Shown piece after piece: positions 37,243 to 49,166 of a DNA stretch of 64,000 nt. The notes beneath the pieces were generated by a model. It did no database searches. It was not told the origin of the DNA and worked only from the letters and a program-made list of their open reading frames with translations. Origin of the DNA: Epiperipatus broadwayi (Eukaryota > Onychophora > Udeonychophora > Euonychophora > Peripatidae); NCBI GenBank assembly GCA_028023455.1, contig JAQFVV010000208.1, positions 868,001-932,000 on the forward strand, written 5' to 3'. The stretch's first letter is position 1. Each line of letters begins with the position of its first letter. Made by a program: the position numbers and the translations under genes.

Positions 37243-37399
37243 AAAAAATTACAAGAAATATAATTTATAATATATTTTCTGTTTTATTACAATAAATCTA
37301 AATATTGTTAGAAAGACCAAATATGAAAGAATGTAATAAAACTGCAAAAATAATCATTACCTCACAAAAAATTAAGAAAAAAGAGGTTTTTAAAATACT

Positions 37400-40230
37400 T
37401 TTAAGCATCTTTATTTTTATATTGGTTCACAAATTTTAAATTTTGAAAGTTAAATGTTAAAATGGCAATTTCATAGACAGCTTCATAACATTTGTCATAA
37501 ATTGCTGAAAAAAATGATATATAATATTTCTTACCTGAGCTAATTTTTCAGTGAAAAAATTACAAAAGCAATGTGATTGATAACTTCCATTTTTACTAGC
37601 TGACCCAGATCCTGTCCTTCCATATGTTTAGTTGTCCTTCCATGTAGGGTATCTGTTAGAAATATGTTTGGTTTTTAGTAGGGAAAAAAATAACAGTAAT
37701 AGTTTACAAGATATTTATGCAAAGAGAATTTTAGTAAATTGTAATGTATTGAAATATTATATATTAATTATTATATTAGTGAAAAATGGGGTGTGATTTA
37801 AAATGTGTATTCTTTTCAAGTAAAAAGTGTACTCAAATAAATATCAAACAGCTTATGAGATATTATGCAAAGAGGATTTTAGTAAATTGTAATATATTAA
37901 AAAATATAATTAATTATTATATTGTTAAGGGGGGGGGGGCACCTAAAATATTTATTCTTTTTAAGTAAATAAAGTGTACTCAAAAAATAAATATCAAACA
38001 AAAATTTCTCTTAAGATAAAATGAATAAAAACTAAATAAAATCAATAAATATCAAAATAAACAAATTTATTATGAACACTGATTATATATGTGTTTGGGA
38101 GATGATGTATGAGAGTGGATGGTTGAGGGTATGTGATTGAGTCTGGATGTGTATGTTTTTATATCCTTGAAATGTAAATTGTCTAAAATTCTATAGCATA
38201 TTTATTGTTTTCTACATATATTTAATTACATAAAAAAATAAGTAATAAAAATACATAATAAAACTAATTGAATACTAAAATAAAATCATAATATATCTTG
38301 CCTATTGCACTAAATATACGTATATGATCGAGTCTGGATATGTATGTTTTTATATCATTGAAATGTAAATTGTCTAAAATTCTATAGCATATTTATTATT
38401 TTTTACATATATTTGATTATATAAAAAAAATAAGTAATAAAACTAATTCAATACTCACAGAATCCTGGCTAAACATTATATTCCGTTTCAAATTTGAATC
38501 CAGTCATGAAGGCATCAGATGTGGTTACCATGGCTGTCCTTGCAGATAAAAAATGACTCCAATCCTCTTTTTTTTTTTTACAACATTGCAGTTTCTAAAT
38601 CCTTTTTTTTTTTTTTTGATATTGCAGCTTCCAAATCTGAACTGCCATGAAAATGAACTTCTAGAAAAGAAGGCTTACAAACACACAGCCAATTTCAAAT
38701 CCATATCCAAGCAGTAAGAGAATGCAATTCAACCGTAAAAAAAGCTTTACGGTTAGTAAATTAAAAAAAAAAAAGAGAACAAAATGAAAAATTGTATTTT
38801 AGAAAAAAAAAAATCAAAATTTCATCATAGAAAAAAAACACCTAATTTTAATCGTAACGAAATGGTAGATCGAATGGTCTAAGACCCGTATGTGTACGAT
38901 TTACCGATTCCACGCAAACTCAGTTGAAACTCTAAACTTCTGAACAGTAGCTACTGAGGGTGACTTGGACTTAATGAGTTAAACTAACTACTCTTAGAAT
39001 CACTTTTTTTATCACATTTACACACTGTCTACATAGCCATAAACCTGTTACATCCTTCCTTATCTTATTTAAGCATTTTAAATGATGAACCTTGTTATAT
39101 ATGGTACACTCTACCTACCACAGCACACCTAAATTTGTCCATTATATATATATTATGGAATACAAATACAAGCCATATTCCTTATTTTTCCACTATTCTA
39201 TATTTAACTTTGTTCCTCCTCTCCTACTCTTCGAACCCCTTTATACAAAGGAGAAAAACTGCTTTCTTTCAATGGCGATCAATAAACACGTATTCTCCAA
39301 CCTAAGGCCTCAAAACATTGTCTTCTTTCTCAAATAAATCACTTCTTTCTTAAATTAAAAAAAATTTTTTTTAGTAACAAAATTACTAAAACCAATTAAT
39401 CTTAAATACAACTACGCTACCACACACACAAAAAAAATTCACTTCTATATTTAAAATGGTGTAACGAAACACTTTCCAAACTTCATCAAAATTCTTCATG
39501 ATCTTTCCAAATTCAATTAAAACTATTTCTCTTGACCCCAATTTTCTCTCCATGTCCACAGAGCAAGCACACAATTTTTATAGTAATCAATTTCTTGAAA
39601 ATAATTGTAAATAGCCATGTCTGCATAGCAAGTCAGTCAAGCTTAAAATTTTTCTTTTTTAAATATAAGTCACTCCATCTATTGAAGAAAGTATAACTAA
39701 AGTTTTGAAAAATTAAATGAATATGTTTGCATAAATGTGAAAACCATTTTGACTTAGCTGAGTCAGTTGTGGTATAATGTTTTTCTCATGATGTGCTGTA
39801 ACAGTTTTATTACGATTTATTAAATCTTGAAAATTTTTTCTGTAAGTGAGAATTTCTTAACCAAAGGTGTCTTTTTTTTAGTTAGTCGCTGATTTTTTAG
39901 CTGGTATATGATTACTAAGAAGGAAAACTTAAAAATTCCTTGCTTTAATTTTGGTAAGAACAGTTACACTTGAAACTGATTTAGTTGAATAATCTTTTTT
40001 AACTTGAATACAGAACTCATCGATAAAGGACCTAAGTTGTTTCTTCATTAATTACTAATCAAAATATTTTGTATATTACATTATGAGCATTCTGCAGATC
40101 ATCCTTTGAATTGATAAAAATAACCCAGTAATTAGGTACTGAAATTTTAGAAGTCAAAAATATATACTTGATTCAAGTTGAAAACCCACACCAAACTCCT
40201 ATCTTGAAATCTGCTTTGTGGAATTGCTTA
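37400..40230. other. Intron 4, third MITE relative and unrecognised sequence
   Basis: At 37535-37590 a third, more decayed 56-nt ATG-to-GTAAG segment lies on the minus strand, suggesting another relative of the TTAA-type MITE. A ~90-base repetition (GAGTCTGGATRTGTATG, TTTATATC.TTGAAATG) occurs near 38130-38220 and 38332-38420. The rest is AT-rich with long A and T runs and nothing recognised; a GC-richer patch near 38870-38980 has no clear structure. Confidence 0.4.
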
Positions 40231-40254
40231 TCATTTGGTCCGAATACCTTGTAA

Positions 40255-40760
40255 CTAGTATGTGTCTTTTATTATATCTTTATTTATATGTATTTAAAAA
40301 GAATGGGGAAGTATGGAGATGTTTATTATATCTATAAAGATATTGCATACGGGACAGAGAAAGGTGAATAACTCAGTGTGTGTAAATTTAAAAAAATCAG
40401 ATATATTAATCTTTAACTGAGGTTTAAAGTATATATCTGTGCTAGAGATAATCTCTAGTTTCGAAAATGATTAGTAATAATCATTAATGTATTTATCTGA
40501 AATGGATGGTGTCAAAGTTGTGAGTGGAGGAAGTTTGACAATGGTAAATGAAAATGTAACAATTTACTCTAGATAAATACTTTGCATATTATAAAGATGT
40601 ATATGAGAGATTGTGGCCTGGGCCAACTGATGAGTGCTGGTTCAGCACGAAATGCATCTTGGGGGTCATTTGTCTTTTATTATATCTTTCTTTATATGTA
40701 TTTAAAAAGAATGGGAAAGTATGGAGATGTTTATTATATCTATATAGTATATACTTTTGT
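40255..40760 (+). repeat. Direct repeats flanking a hammerhead: retrozyme-like unit
   Basis: About 85 bases starting GTCTTTTATTATATCTTT at 40263 recur at 40671 with only a few changes, a period of about 408 bases. The hammerhead candidate at 40615-40667 ends just where the second copy starts. The bases just before the first copy (GGTCCGAATACCTTG near 40238-40253) may be a ruined hammerhead. Small repeats with hammerheads in direct terminal repeats are the layout of retrozymes and of Penelope terminal repeats. The unit encodes no protein. Confidence 0.5.
40615..40667 (+). ncRNA. Type I hammerhead ribozyme candidate (sense to the host gene)
   Basis: The core is exact: CTGATGA (40627-40633), GAAA (40649-40652) and ATC with cleavage expected after C40658. 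Stem II is a perfect 5-bp GTGCT/AGCAC with loop GGTTC. Stem III is minimal, A-T and T-A around the loop GC. Stem I has an inner CCAA/TTGG helix, an internal loop (TGGG/G) and an outer GGCC/GGTC helix with one G-T pair. An internal loop in stem I opposite loop II is what natural, fast type I hammerheads use for tertiary contacts, and very short stem III is typical of hammerheads in animal retroelements. It sits in intron 4 on the transcribed strand. Activity is not tested. Confidence 0.8.
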
Positions 40761-41044
40761 TCAACATCAGTTTTTATTTCAAATTACCCCATATTTTTTT
40801 TAGTAAAAATACTAATCATATGCTATCTTGTATTGGCTGCACAAATAATAATAAATAAATTTATTAAGAAAATCACTTATTTTAATCATTGACCAAAAAA
40901 CATATTTGCTATATGAGTCTTAAGAAAAAAAAAATCTAATGTTCATGTATGATTGGAAGCAATCTGATTAAATAAAATTTTTGAAAGTACTTTTATTGTA
41001 ATAGATAACCATATTTTCCAATAATTACAGCAAATAGAAAAAGT

Positions 41045-41118
41045 CTTAGTATATTTTATGGTCTCTATACATTTTAAAAAACTTAGTATATTTTATGGTC
41101 TCTATACATTTTAATATT
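41045..41118. repeat. 37-bp tandem duplication
   Basis: Two units beginning CTTAGTATATTTTATGGTC, identical apart from the A-rich joint. Confidence 0.85.
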
Positions 41119-41934
41119 CAGCAGCATTTATTACTTATCGCAATGAAAACTTATATTTAATTAACAAATGCAAGAGAGTTTACAATCTCTACATTTTGGT
41201 GCAATATATTAAAAGATGCTGAAAATATTTTATTAATTAAAGTTTAATTGATTTTGAACTTAATAAGATGAAGTTAAGTATGAAATGCATAAAATAATTC
41301 ATTATTTCTACAAGAGATAAATTTTCAAATAAATTGAAAAGTTTAAAAATCTATTTTCAACAGATAGAAACTGAAGAATGAATTTTATTTTTGAATAAAA
41401 TTTTTACTCTTTATTATTATCTTTGTATACACACACACAATGGGATTTGCTATAACAAACTGATTTGCTGAACTGCTTTTTTACTTTCAAATTATTATTA
41501 TTTTTTCTAGATTCTTCTGTTTTCTGTCTCTGAGAATTATAAACGATTTAAAAGAAAATAAACTTGTACCTTCCATTTCTTGTTTGGATTTTCCATTTCA
41601 CATTAATTAATTTTTTAACACAACTTTTTAGAAAAGCTGTGAAACATCTAGCATGTGCATGTTCTACATCAATCAGCAATATTTTACATAATATTTTTGT
41701 TAGTTGATAATTAAAAAAAAAAAAATTCTTATAACAACATAATCAGTTTTTTAGCTTAGATTTTCAGGCTTGTGGCAAAATTATAAGTATGCAACAATTA
41801 AGTATAGCATATTTTCTCTATTAAAGATAACAAATAAGCAGAAGGTAAATTAAATTGTTAACTTACGACTTATATAATATAAATATCCGCTGTTGTAGTA
41901 TTTTGTTGTATGTATTAGCATTTGTTGCATAAAT
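41119..41934. other. Intron 4, AT-rich, nothing recognised
   Basis: AT-rich sequence with short homopolymers. No gene, RNA or element could be supported. Confidence 0.5.
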
Positions 41935-42228
41935 CAATGGTGCACAATCTTTTTGCACTTGCAACCCCATACTCAGACTGAAATTCTTACACAGCCCATT
42001 ATATGTTGTTACCATCCTATTATAAGCATATATAGTTAATAATAATAAAAATAGTTTTACTACATAAAATATATATCTTTATATTATATCTCAGTATATA
42101 CAATTTGATAAAAGATCTATGAAAAAACTGCATATTATCCAACATGAGAACTTCGCAAATTTTTCACAACCCCAATAATTTTTCTGAAACCCCTTGAGCA
42201 GTCATGAACCACAGGTTGCATGTTGTTG
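41935..42228. mobile_element. hAT-like MITE
   Basis: The left end reads CAATGGTGCACAATC and TTTTTGCACTTGCAACCCC; the right end, reversed, reads CAACCTGTGGTTCATGAC and later TTATTGGGGTTGTG. These are typical of short hAT-derived repeats with CAGTGGTKCTCAACC-type ends and GACCCC blocks. About 290 bp, no coding sequence. An exact 8-bp target duplication was not found. Confidence 0.55.
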
Positions 42229-42806
42229 ATATAAACCTTAATTTAATGAGAAACATATTTATTAGTCCTCATATAAGAATTGGACAAAGTAATGCTAAAA
42301 GTGGCACACATTTATTACTTTATATGTGCCACACAAATTTCACACATTTTAATGGTAATCCAATTGCATTTAATTATGAATATTTTCATATGCTAAGATA
42401 GTATGCATTTTAATTGATTGCTTTATTACTAATTATTTTACATATGCATTTCTTTTATAATTAATATTTTTTTCAGTTCATTTATTTCTGTGATTAAATT
42501 TATTGTATTTTTAACTGAATGAATATTTTTTATGCACTCCTTATATCTTGTGCTATAGTATACGTGAATATCTTTATAGAAATTGTCAAAAATAGATAGG
42601 AATTATCAAATAATTTGATGTGTCTTGTTGTTATACATTTTATACTAATGATTGTATAAGGCAGAATTTATTAAAAAACTAGTTTTTCTCGTAAATAAGA
42701 ATATAAACAGAGCAAAACTCTCCATGCAGTATTGCCACCTGTGCTAAACAGAGTAATCAATGGATGCCAGAAGGCTTGTGCATAAAATCCCTATCTAATG
42801 CCTACT

Positions 42807-42863
42807 CATCCAATATCCCCAGACTAGTTTCTGGCTTGTTGCCGTCGTCAGTGAGGAGTGATG
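42807..42863 (-). ncRNA. Type I hammerhead ribozyme candidate (antisense to the host gene)
   Basis: On the minus strand: CTGACGA (42845-42851), GAAA (42828-42831) and GTC with cleavage expected after the C at 42822. Stem I has an inner 6-bp helix TCCTCA/TGGGGA (one G-T pair), an internal loop AC/TATTG and an outer CATC/GATG helix. Stem II is GGC/GCC with loop AACAA and a C-A mismatch next to the core, where a pair is expected. Stem III is minimal (A-T, C-G around TA), as in the plus-strand candidate. The mismatch would weaken it. The flanks (about 42700-42900) look like part of an unidentified repeat of slightly higher GC content. No activity data. Confidence 0.65.
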
Positions 42864-43390
42864 CTTAATGATTAAATAAGAATATACAGTTTATTTTTAT
42901 ATTCATTAAATGTATTGGGTCATTATCTTAATTTATATACATAATAACAAAACACTTGATTTTTTAGTTTCTATACTATGTGATAAAACAATGGCAGTTT
43001 TGTTGTTTTTTATAATAAACTTGAGTAAAACAATTTTTAGATAATAGTAAGTCCTCGAACTGATTTCTGGCTTTTGCTTTTGGAATTCAGAGTTGAAAGT
43101 AATGCAATTAGTTACGCATCTAGCAAACAATTTCAACTCCTTTTTACTATTCAGACTTGGTTCAAAATAATCGGGTGTTTTAAATTTCAAGCTTTTAATT
43201 TGAATTGTAAAATAGAATTAAAGGTAACTAATTATATTACTTCAGCTGAAAATCAGAATGAGAATTTAATTGCATTTATCAAAAGCTTATGATAGATGGC
43301 AGCAAAATGGACAGCTGCTCATTTTGTAATTTATGCATATTGTAATAATAAATGTTTAAGTGAAAATTTACTTTCATATGCAATTTTCAG
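42864..43390. other. End of intron 4
   Basis: AT-rich intron leading to the exon 5 acceptor. Small open stretches on both strands at 42933-43292 show no domain and look like chance. Confidence 0.6.
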
Positions 43391-43572
43391 GAGTAGTTGT
43401 AATTGATGATCAGCCTGAAGTAACTTTATGCTCAGACTCCTTGTTTACATTCGATAGTAATGATGGATTTCAGGAAGTTGTATCCAAACGTACTCAAAAA
43501 GAACGACATAAAGCCTTATTAGAAGCTGAAAATAAAAAACAAAGTTCATCAGAAAAGAAAAAAAAGGAAGAA
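43391..43572 (+). CDS. PRRC2-like exon 5 (DGFQEVVSKRTQKER)
   Basis: A 182-nt exon between CAATTTTCAG and the consensus donor GTAAGT. It encodes VVVIDDQPEVTL, then SNDGFQEVVSKRTQKER and a lysine-rich tail (SSSEKKKKEE). The DGFQEV-(S/T)K-(R/K)T core is a well-conserved PRRC2 signature. It starts in phase 1 and ends in phase 0, so it can splice directly to exon 6, or into the candidate cassette exon at 44278, which would break the frame. Confidence 0.92.
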
Positions 43573-44277
43573 GTAAGTATTTTTTGATATTTTATTTGTC
43601 TGTCTGTATAACTATTTTAATCTGTGTGAAAGGGGGTGAGGATTAATTATTCCAAATAAATTTGACATTGCTGTAATTTCCTATTTAATTTCACATATGA
43701 AAATTAAAATTATTCTCTAGTGTATTTGTTAATGATATACTTATATGTTGCATTTTCCATCAGAAAATAAAATTTTATACGATGAATACATAATTGTGAA
43801 TTTTTAAGTTGATTAATGATTAAAAACAACTGATTGTATTTTTTTCTTAATTTAACATTAAATTAAAATTCAAAATGTTACATGATAGGGCTCTATATAT
43901 ATTTGATGTTCAAATCATTTTCAAATGCTTTTACTTTTATAACTGCTTTATATAATTATATTTTGAATAAATTGTATTTATTATATCTGGGAATGAAATT
44001 GTAAAAAAAATTTGGAGAAAGGTAAATCTATAACCAATAAAATTATTATTCCCCATATAAAATGAAGTTAATAAAATAACCTCCTATGTGTTAAAAGCAG
44101 GAATTACAATAAATTTCCTAGGATCTTTTGTGTTCTATTTGATGAAAACAAATAGAAATTTTATTGGAATTAATTTGATTTGCAGTATATCTTGTAAAGG
44201 ATGTATAAAATTTTCTATAGAAGAAACTTTAACAAAATAGAGAATAAATCTTTAATAAAATTTTTGTTTTCTCATAG
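43573..44277. other. Intron 5, first part
   Basis: AT-rich intron between exon 5 and the candidate cassette exon. No feature seen. Confidence 0.6.
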
Positions 44278-44335
44278 GCAAAGTATATTGGTCAAGGATA
44301 TCGATATCCACAATTAAAATTAACAGAATTGAATG
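44278..44335 (+). other. Candidate cassette (poison) exon, copy 1
   Basis: A 58-nt open segment with a good pyrimidine-rich acceptor (TTTTTGTTTTCTCATAG) and the donor GTATGT. In the frame left by exon 5 it reads AKYIGQGYRYPQLKLTELN plus one base. Because 58 is not a multiple of three, including it would shift exon 6 and reach TAA within about six codons, whereas direct exon 5 to exon 6 splicing keeps the frame. This is inference: the segment may be an unproductive (NMD-type) exon or a chance open stretch. A second copy lies 108 bases downstream. Confidence 0.4.
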
Positions 44336-44391
44336 GTATGTCATCAAGTAAATGTGATCATGAGATTAGTATGAGATTTGATATGTAACAG

Positions 44392-44443
44392 TGTATTGGT
44401 CAAGGATATCGATATCCACAATTTAAATTAACGAAATTGAATG
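44392..44443 (+). other. Candidate cassette exon, copy 2 (duplicate)
   Basis: A near copy of the segment at 44278-44335. About 60 bases are shared, from TATTGGTC through the donor and ten intron bases, with three or four substitutions. It is preceded by TAACAG, a much weaker acceptor context, and followed by the same GTATGT donor. In phase 0 it reads CIGQGYRYPQFKLTKLN plus one base. The spacing between copies is 108 bases. The duplication ends just before a dispersed repeat beginning near 44455. Confidence 0.35.
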
Positions 44444-44454
44444 GTATGTCATCA

Positions 44455-44745
44455 TTCCCTTTAGGAATGAGGGTGAACATATCTAACTATAATTGGACTT
44501 AAGGTCTTCATGTAGGATGCCATAAATGATGTGATAAAAATTAAATCCATGATTGCATCTATTTCAAATAAGATAATTTAATATTTAAACATTAAATATA
44601 GATACAACATTGACTAGTTCATCCAATCTTCACCTCTCTTAATTATTCTGTTATACTCAGTATTCGAACTCGGGGTGAATTTTGCACTTAACTCTCTTCA
44701 GAGGTCCATCAATATCCTGTAGTAATAATAATACTTAATATAATC
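44455..44745. repeat. Dispersed repeat family R, copy 2
   Basis: Ordered similarity to 6503-6735: ATCTAACTATAATTGGACTT, GATGCCATAAATGATGTGA, TTCGAACTCGGGGTGAA, ACTCTCTTCAGAGG and a tail with AGTAATAATAATACTTAA. It begins immediately after the second cassette-exon copy. Weaker similarity continues to perhaps 45680. Confidence 0.5.
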
Positions 44746-47700
44746 TCAATAGGTTCTCAAAAATTACAAGTTATTATGATGTTAAGTTAGGATGATAAAT
44801 ATATGGGTATGTATATTCAATCTTATTTTATTATGAAAAGAAAATAAATTATTCAGAGACTTCCTTAAAATAAAATAAAAAAATAACAATATTTATTAAC
44901 TGACAACAATTTAAATTTATCTTTATGTATATCAAAGTTTATAATTATGGGTACTTTACATACATTTTTACTATATTAATAAATAAAATTTAAAATAATA
45001 CCTTCCCATATCCCTATAGTAGATATGTATCAAAATAAACAATATTTAATAGGTTATAAAACAATAAACGAAAAAAGTATAATAGTACTAACTAAATAAA
45101 TAAATTTAAATTAAATGATATAAGTATAAATTAAGGCTTTTGTAATATTGAATCCTTTTGAGAGAATTCCATTTTTATGAGATCCTCCGTCTATGTATGG
45201 TCCCTGTCATTGAAAGAAAAGACCTTTCATCCAAGAATATTAGTCATTTATACAGAAAAATAAACAAATATTACTAAATTAATTGAATTAGTAATAAATA
45301 AAAATTCTGTTGAAATATGAAGAACAATAAAATCTTACCTTCATATTGAGTTTACTTATTATCCCGAACAAGTCGCTTTACAAGGAAGACCTAAATTTTA
45401 TTAAGTAAAAAAAAAAAAAATTTAACCCAATGATCCTTCCATTTTTTTTTCATCTAATAATTTTCCAAAATTGATTACCCCAACGTAAATGGATTTAAGA
45501 AGCAAAGGAAATAAAATTAGATATTTATGGATGTTGATACACAAAGATGATATGGTATATTAAAAGTTTATGGTATTGTCCAATTCATTTCCATAATTTG
45601 AGTAGTAATGTTCACTAAGAATAATGTTCTTTTACTTTCCGATTATCAATCACCGGTGAGGCAATCAGTATATTCCGTTGTTCATAAATGTTCCTCTCGC
45701 GTGATGTTGACATCCCTTTTCGTAAATCATCTCGCTATAAATTGAAGTTTGATATTGAATTATATAGATGAAGTATTTATATAAGGCATTTCAGTAGGAA
45801 TGATTAATTATACTGTTTTATGTTAGAACAATAGCATTTGATCCTATGGCAAATTGTCTTTACTCACGATGCATTTTATATAACTTGAAATTTTAAAGTA
45901 ATTTTGTTTAGATATATAAGTGTTTTTGCTGATATTTATCTTCCTTAAAATTCAAGTTTAGAACGATCTTGTTAAGAATTTTTCTAAATATTGTAGTAAA
46001 GATAATTTGGTTTTTGAAATTATTATTAATTATCTTAAAGAATAATTTATTTACTCTTTTCTCAAGTGATATTAAAGTTCTCTGTTAAAAAGATTTTATA
46101 AACAAGGAAAATTCGTTCAAACTATTGATCTATCTTTTTAATATGTTCGATATTCGAACACAGTAAAATAACTAAGCATAGTGACTAGTTCATTTGTAAA
46201 AGATAGAATTCATTTGAAAATTATTTGATGTAGCTTTTATAATAGAATCGACTTCCGGTAATTAGCATGTGTTAAATTGGTATTTCATTTCATAATTTTG
46301 TATTCGATTATTGTTGGAATGCATTATAATTAATAATTGTATAATTGAGTTCTAATTTTATTTCCTTCATGTTTCGTTGCTAAGATACGACTTGACCTAA
46401 AGTTATCCCTGTTTTGCATCTTTATTAGTGATATTAGTCAACTTAAATAATTATTTTATATATATGAATGATTGAAAAATAAACATTTTAATATTTGATT
46501 TTATTAAAACAACTATTTATTTGACTTGACTTTTGTTATTAAAATTTTATAGTCTAACATTTAAGTTATGGGTATTTTAATGTAAAAGGATAATGTATTT
46601 ACTATTTATAAACTTACAATTATAATTTTATGTTTATAGTTTGATATTGCACATAAACAATTGAGCTTAATAATATTGTAAGTTACCCTTACAGTTATCA
46701 TTGATGATGTCATGACTTGCATTATCTTGATGATAAATGTTGAAACTCTGAAACATACCAACCTATAAATTTGAAAATGTAACTAGTAATGATTTTTTTT
46801 TTGGAAATATTTTAATTATAAGTGTGTTGGTTTTGAAGCATCGTAGATCTTAGTTATCAAGCGGCATTGTCACTAAATTCTTGTTTTTTTCGGATTAGGA
46901 ATATTCAACCAATCAATTATAATCTGGTCATTCTCAAATTTTTTTTATTGACTTTTTTCTGTCCGTTAAATTGTGACAAGCATTGCACATGAAATGATGA
47001 CTTATCTTACATCTACATATTTAATGGAATAAGAATTTTTAGATAAGAATATTATAAAATCAGAAAGTAACTGATTAATATTTTGATCTGTTTATGATTA
47101 TTCATTTGTTTTTTAATCACAATTTTGAAGAAAATATTGGATCAATTGCATTGTCAAAAGTTTTATTAATAATAATGTTTTAATTGTATATGTAATTCAG
47201 TATATACATTTCCATTTTGTTATATTAAATAAACATTGTTTTTAGTGTGTGAGTGGTAATTTGTAAATACAGAGTTTGAGCAGCTCTGTTTTAGATCAAA
47301 TTAGGTCTTAGATTAAATAAAAGTTTCTAGGTGATAATATGAATAATAATTTGTGAAATCAATCCTAAAGTTTGAACATACTATTAAAACTAACTATAGA
47401 GCTCTCTTTGGAAAGACAAGCAAATGCAGTTTTAATCTGACTTTAATAAAGACAGATCTTCACTGCTTCTTTCTGAAGTTTTCTCTAACATGTGGCAATG
47501 AATTTTAAGCGATTGTTTTACTTTCTGCATCATTTTAGTAACCTTTGCCAAATCTTTTCTATTTTTGCTTTGCTTTTAGGATTCTAAGATTTAGTTCTTG
47601 CTTTTAAATTAATTAATTAATCATCGTCTTTTCTTTTTTTATCTCCACACTTGTATATATAGAAATCTACAAATTAATGCAATCTTGTTAAATCCAAAAA

Positions 47701-48405
47701 CATAATTTCATTGTAAAACAGCTATATCTATCTAAAATAAAAAGTGTTAAGCATTATTAAATATGATAGCACATATACAAATGTTTGTTTTTTTTTAATT
47801 TCTCTTTATAAATTAGTTTTGTTCGTCTTTTCTTCAAATTTCCTATCTGTAATTGAATCATCTCATCATTTGACTCAATATTTTTTTTTGTTTTTTATCA
47901 CTTCTAATTTATAGTGTCTTTATAAATGGGTGGGTGGGGAGATGAACATTATAGTTTCAAGTTTTCATAAAATAGATTTACCCTTTTTATCTGATACTTA
48001 GATTTTTTACAATTTTATGAATGTCTTGTGACTTCATTTTTATAGTTCATGTAATATCGCTCAGAATGGACATCACTTTCCAAAATTCAACTTGTTTTAT
48101 ATGTGTATCTTCATAAATAATCATTAATCTAATTGGATTGTAACATTATTAATTCATTTTGGTTTTTTCTAAAACATAAGACAAATTCAACTATTATAGA
48201 GAATTTTCCTACTTGTGCACCTATTTATATATAAGAGAATTCATTTATCTTAAGATTTTTTTATAATTTCTGACAATTGTGATCAAGATTTTAGAAGGAA
48301 AACTACTTAATGATAATGGTATTGCATGTCTTGGTGAATTTTATATTGCAATCTAGGACTAAGTCAAGATAATGTGCAAAAATTTGAATGTTTGATTATT
48401 AAAAA
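44746..48405. other. Intron 5, AT-rich, mostly unrecognised
   Basis: May contain the far part of repeat R. At 46730-46775 a stretch with TTGATGA, a short gap and GAAAC resembles worn Penelope/hammerhead tails, but no stems pair convincingly. No gene or RNA could be supported. Confidence 0.4.
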
Positions 48406-48413
48406 GTTTTTTT

Positions 48414-49166
48414 GGTTGTAGTTTTGAGACCGTACTGCCGCCATCAGATGGCGCTGCCACATCATCAACAACTGGCCTGAAAATGGCAAGTGATAAATTT
48501 TTTTACGAAAACGACTCAAAATTGACGAATAAAAATCCCTAAGGCAATATACATACAGCAAATAAATTGAAAACTACAAATTATAAAAAAAATGCAAGAA
48601 AATGCTAAAAAATTCAAATAATAAAACCAAAAAACCATGAAAATTCCATTACGAGATATACCCCCCTCTCCTAAAATCAAAATTTCTTCCCTTAAATCGA
48701 CAAATAAAAATGCCTCAGACAATATATGTACAGCAAATAAATCGAAAACTACAAATTATAAAAAAATGCATGAAAGTGCTAAAAAAATTCAAATAAACCA
48801 AAAAAACATGAAAATTCTATCAAGAGATATACCTCCCTCTACAATCTGACAATTCACAAAACATGGCGGCCAAAAAAGTGGGAAAACACGAAAAGATCAA
48901 ATCATTTACCTTCAACATAAATATGCATCTAAGTTCATATTGAAAAGCAATTCCCCCAACTGATCAAAACGTAATATATCTTATCAATATTTTAAAATTT
49001 TTTAAGTAACAGATATAATAGTAAGTCAATAAAACAGATTAATATACGAAAAGATAAATCATTTACCTTCAACATAAATATGCATCTAAGTTCATATTGA
49101 AAAGCAATTAATTGTTCTCTGGCTTTCAAATTACTGCATATGTAAATTGAGCATTAATATTTAAAT
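48414..49166 (+). repeat. Merlin left inverted repeat with subterminal repeats
   Basis: The partner of 51400-52143. It contains CTACAAATTATAAAAAA.. blocks repeated near 48576 and 48748 and a block TCATTTACCTTCAACATAAA repeated near 48903 and 49060. Outside the arm, 49165-49225 (GATTAAATCAGTTTGTAC) is repeated at 49393-49450. Confidence 0.8.

Noticed and set aside
46728-46775. TTGATGA..GAAAC stretch as a third hammerhead
   Set aside because: The bases between and around do not form stems I and II; at best a ruined retroelement tail.
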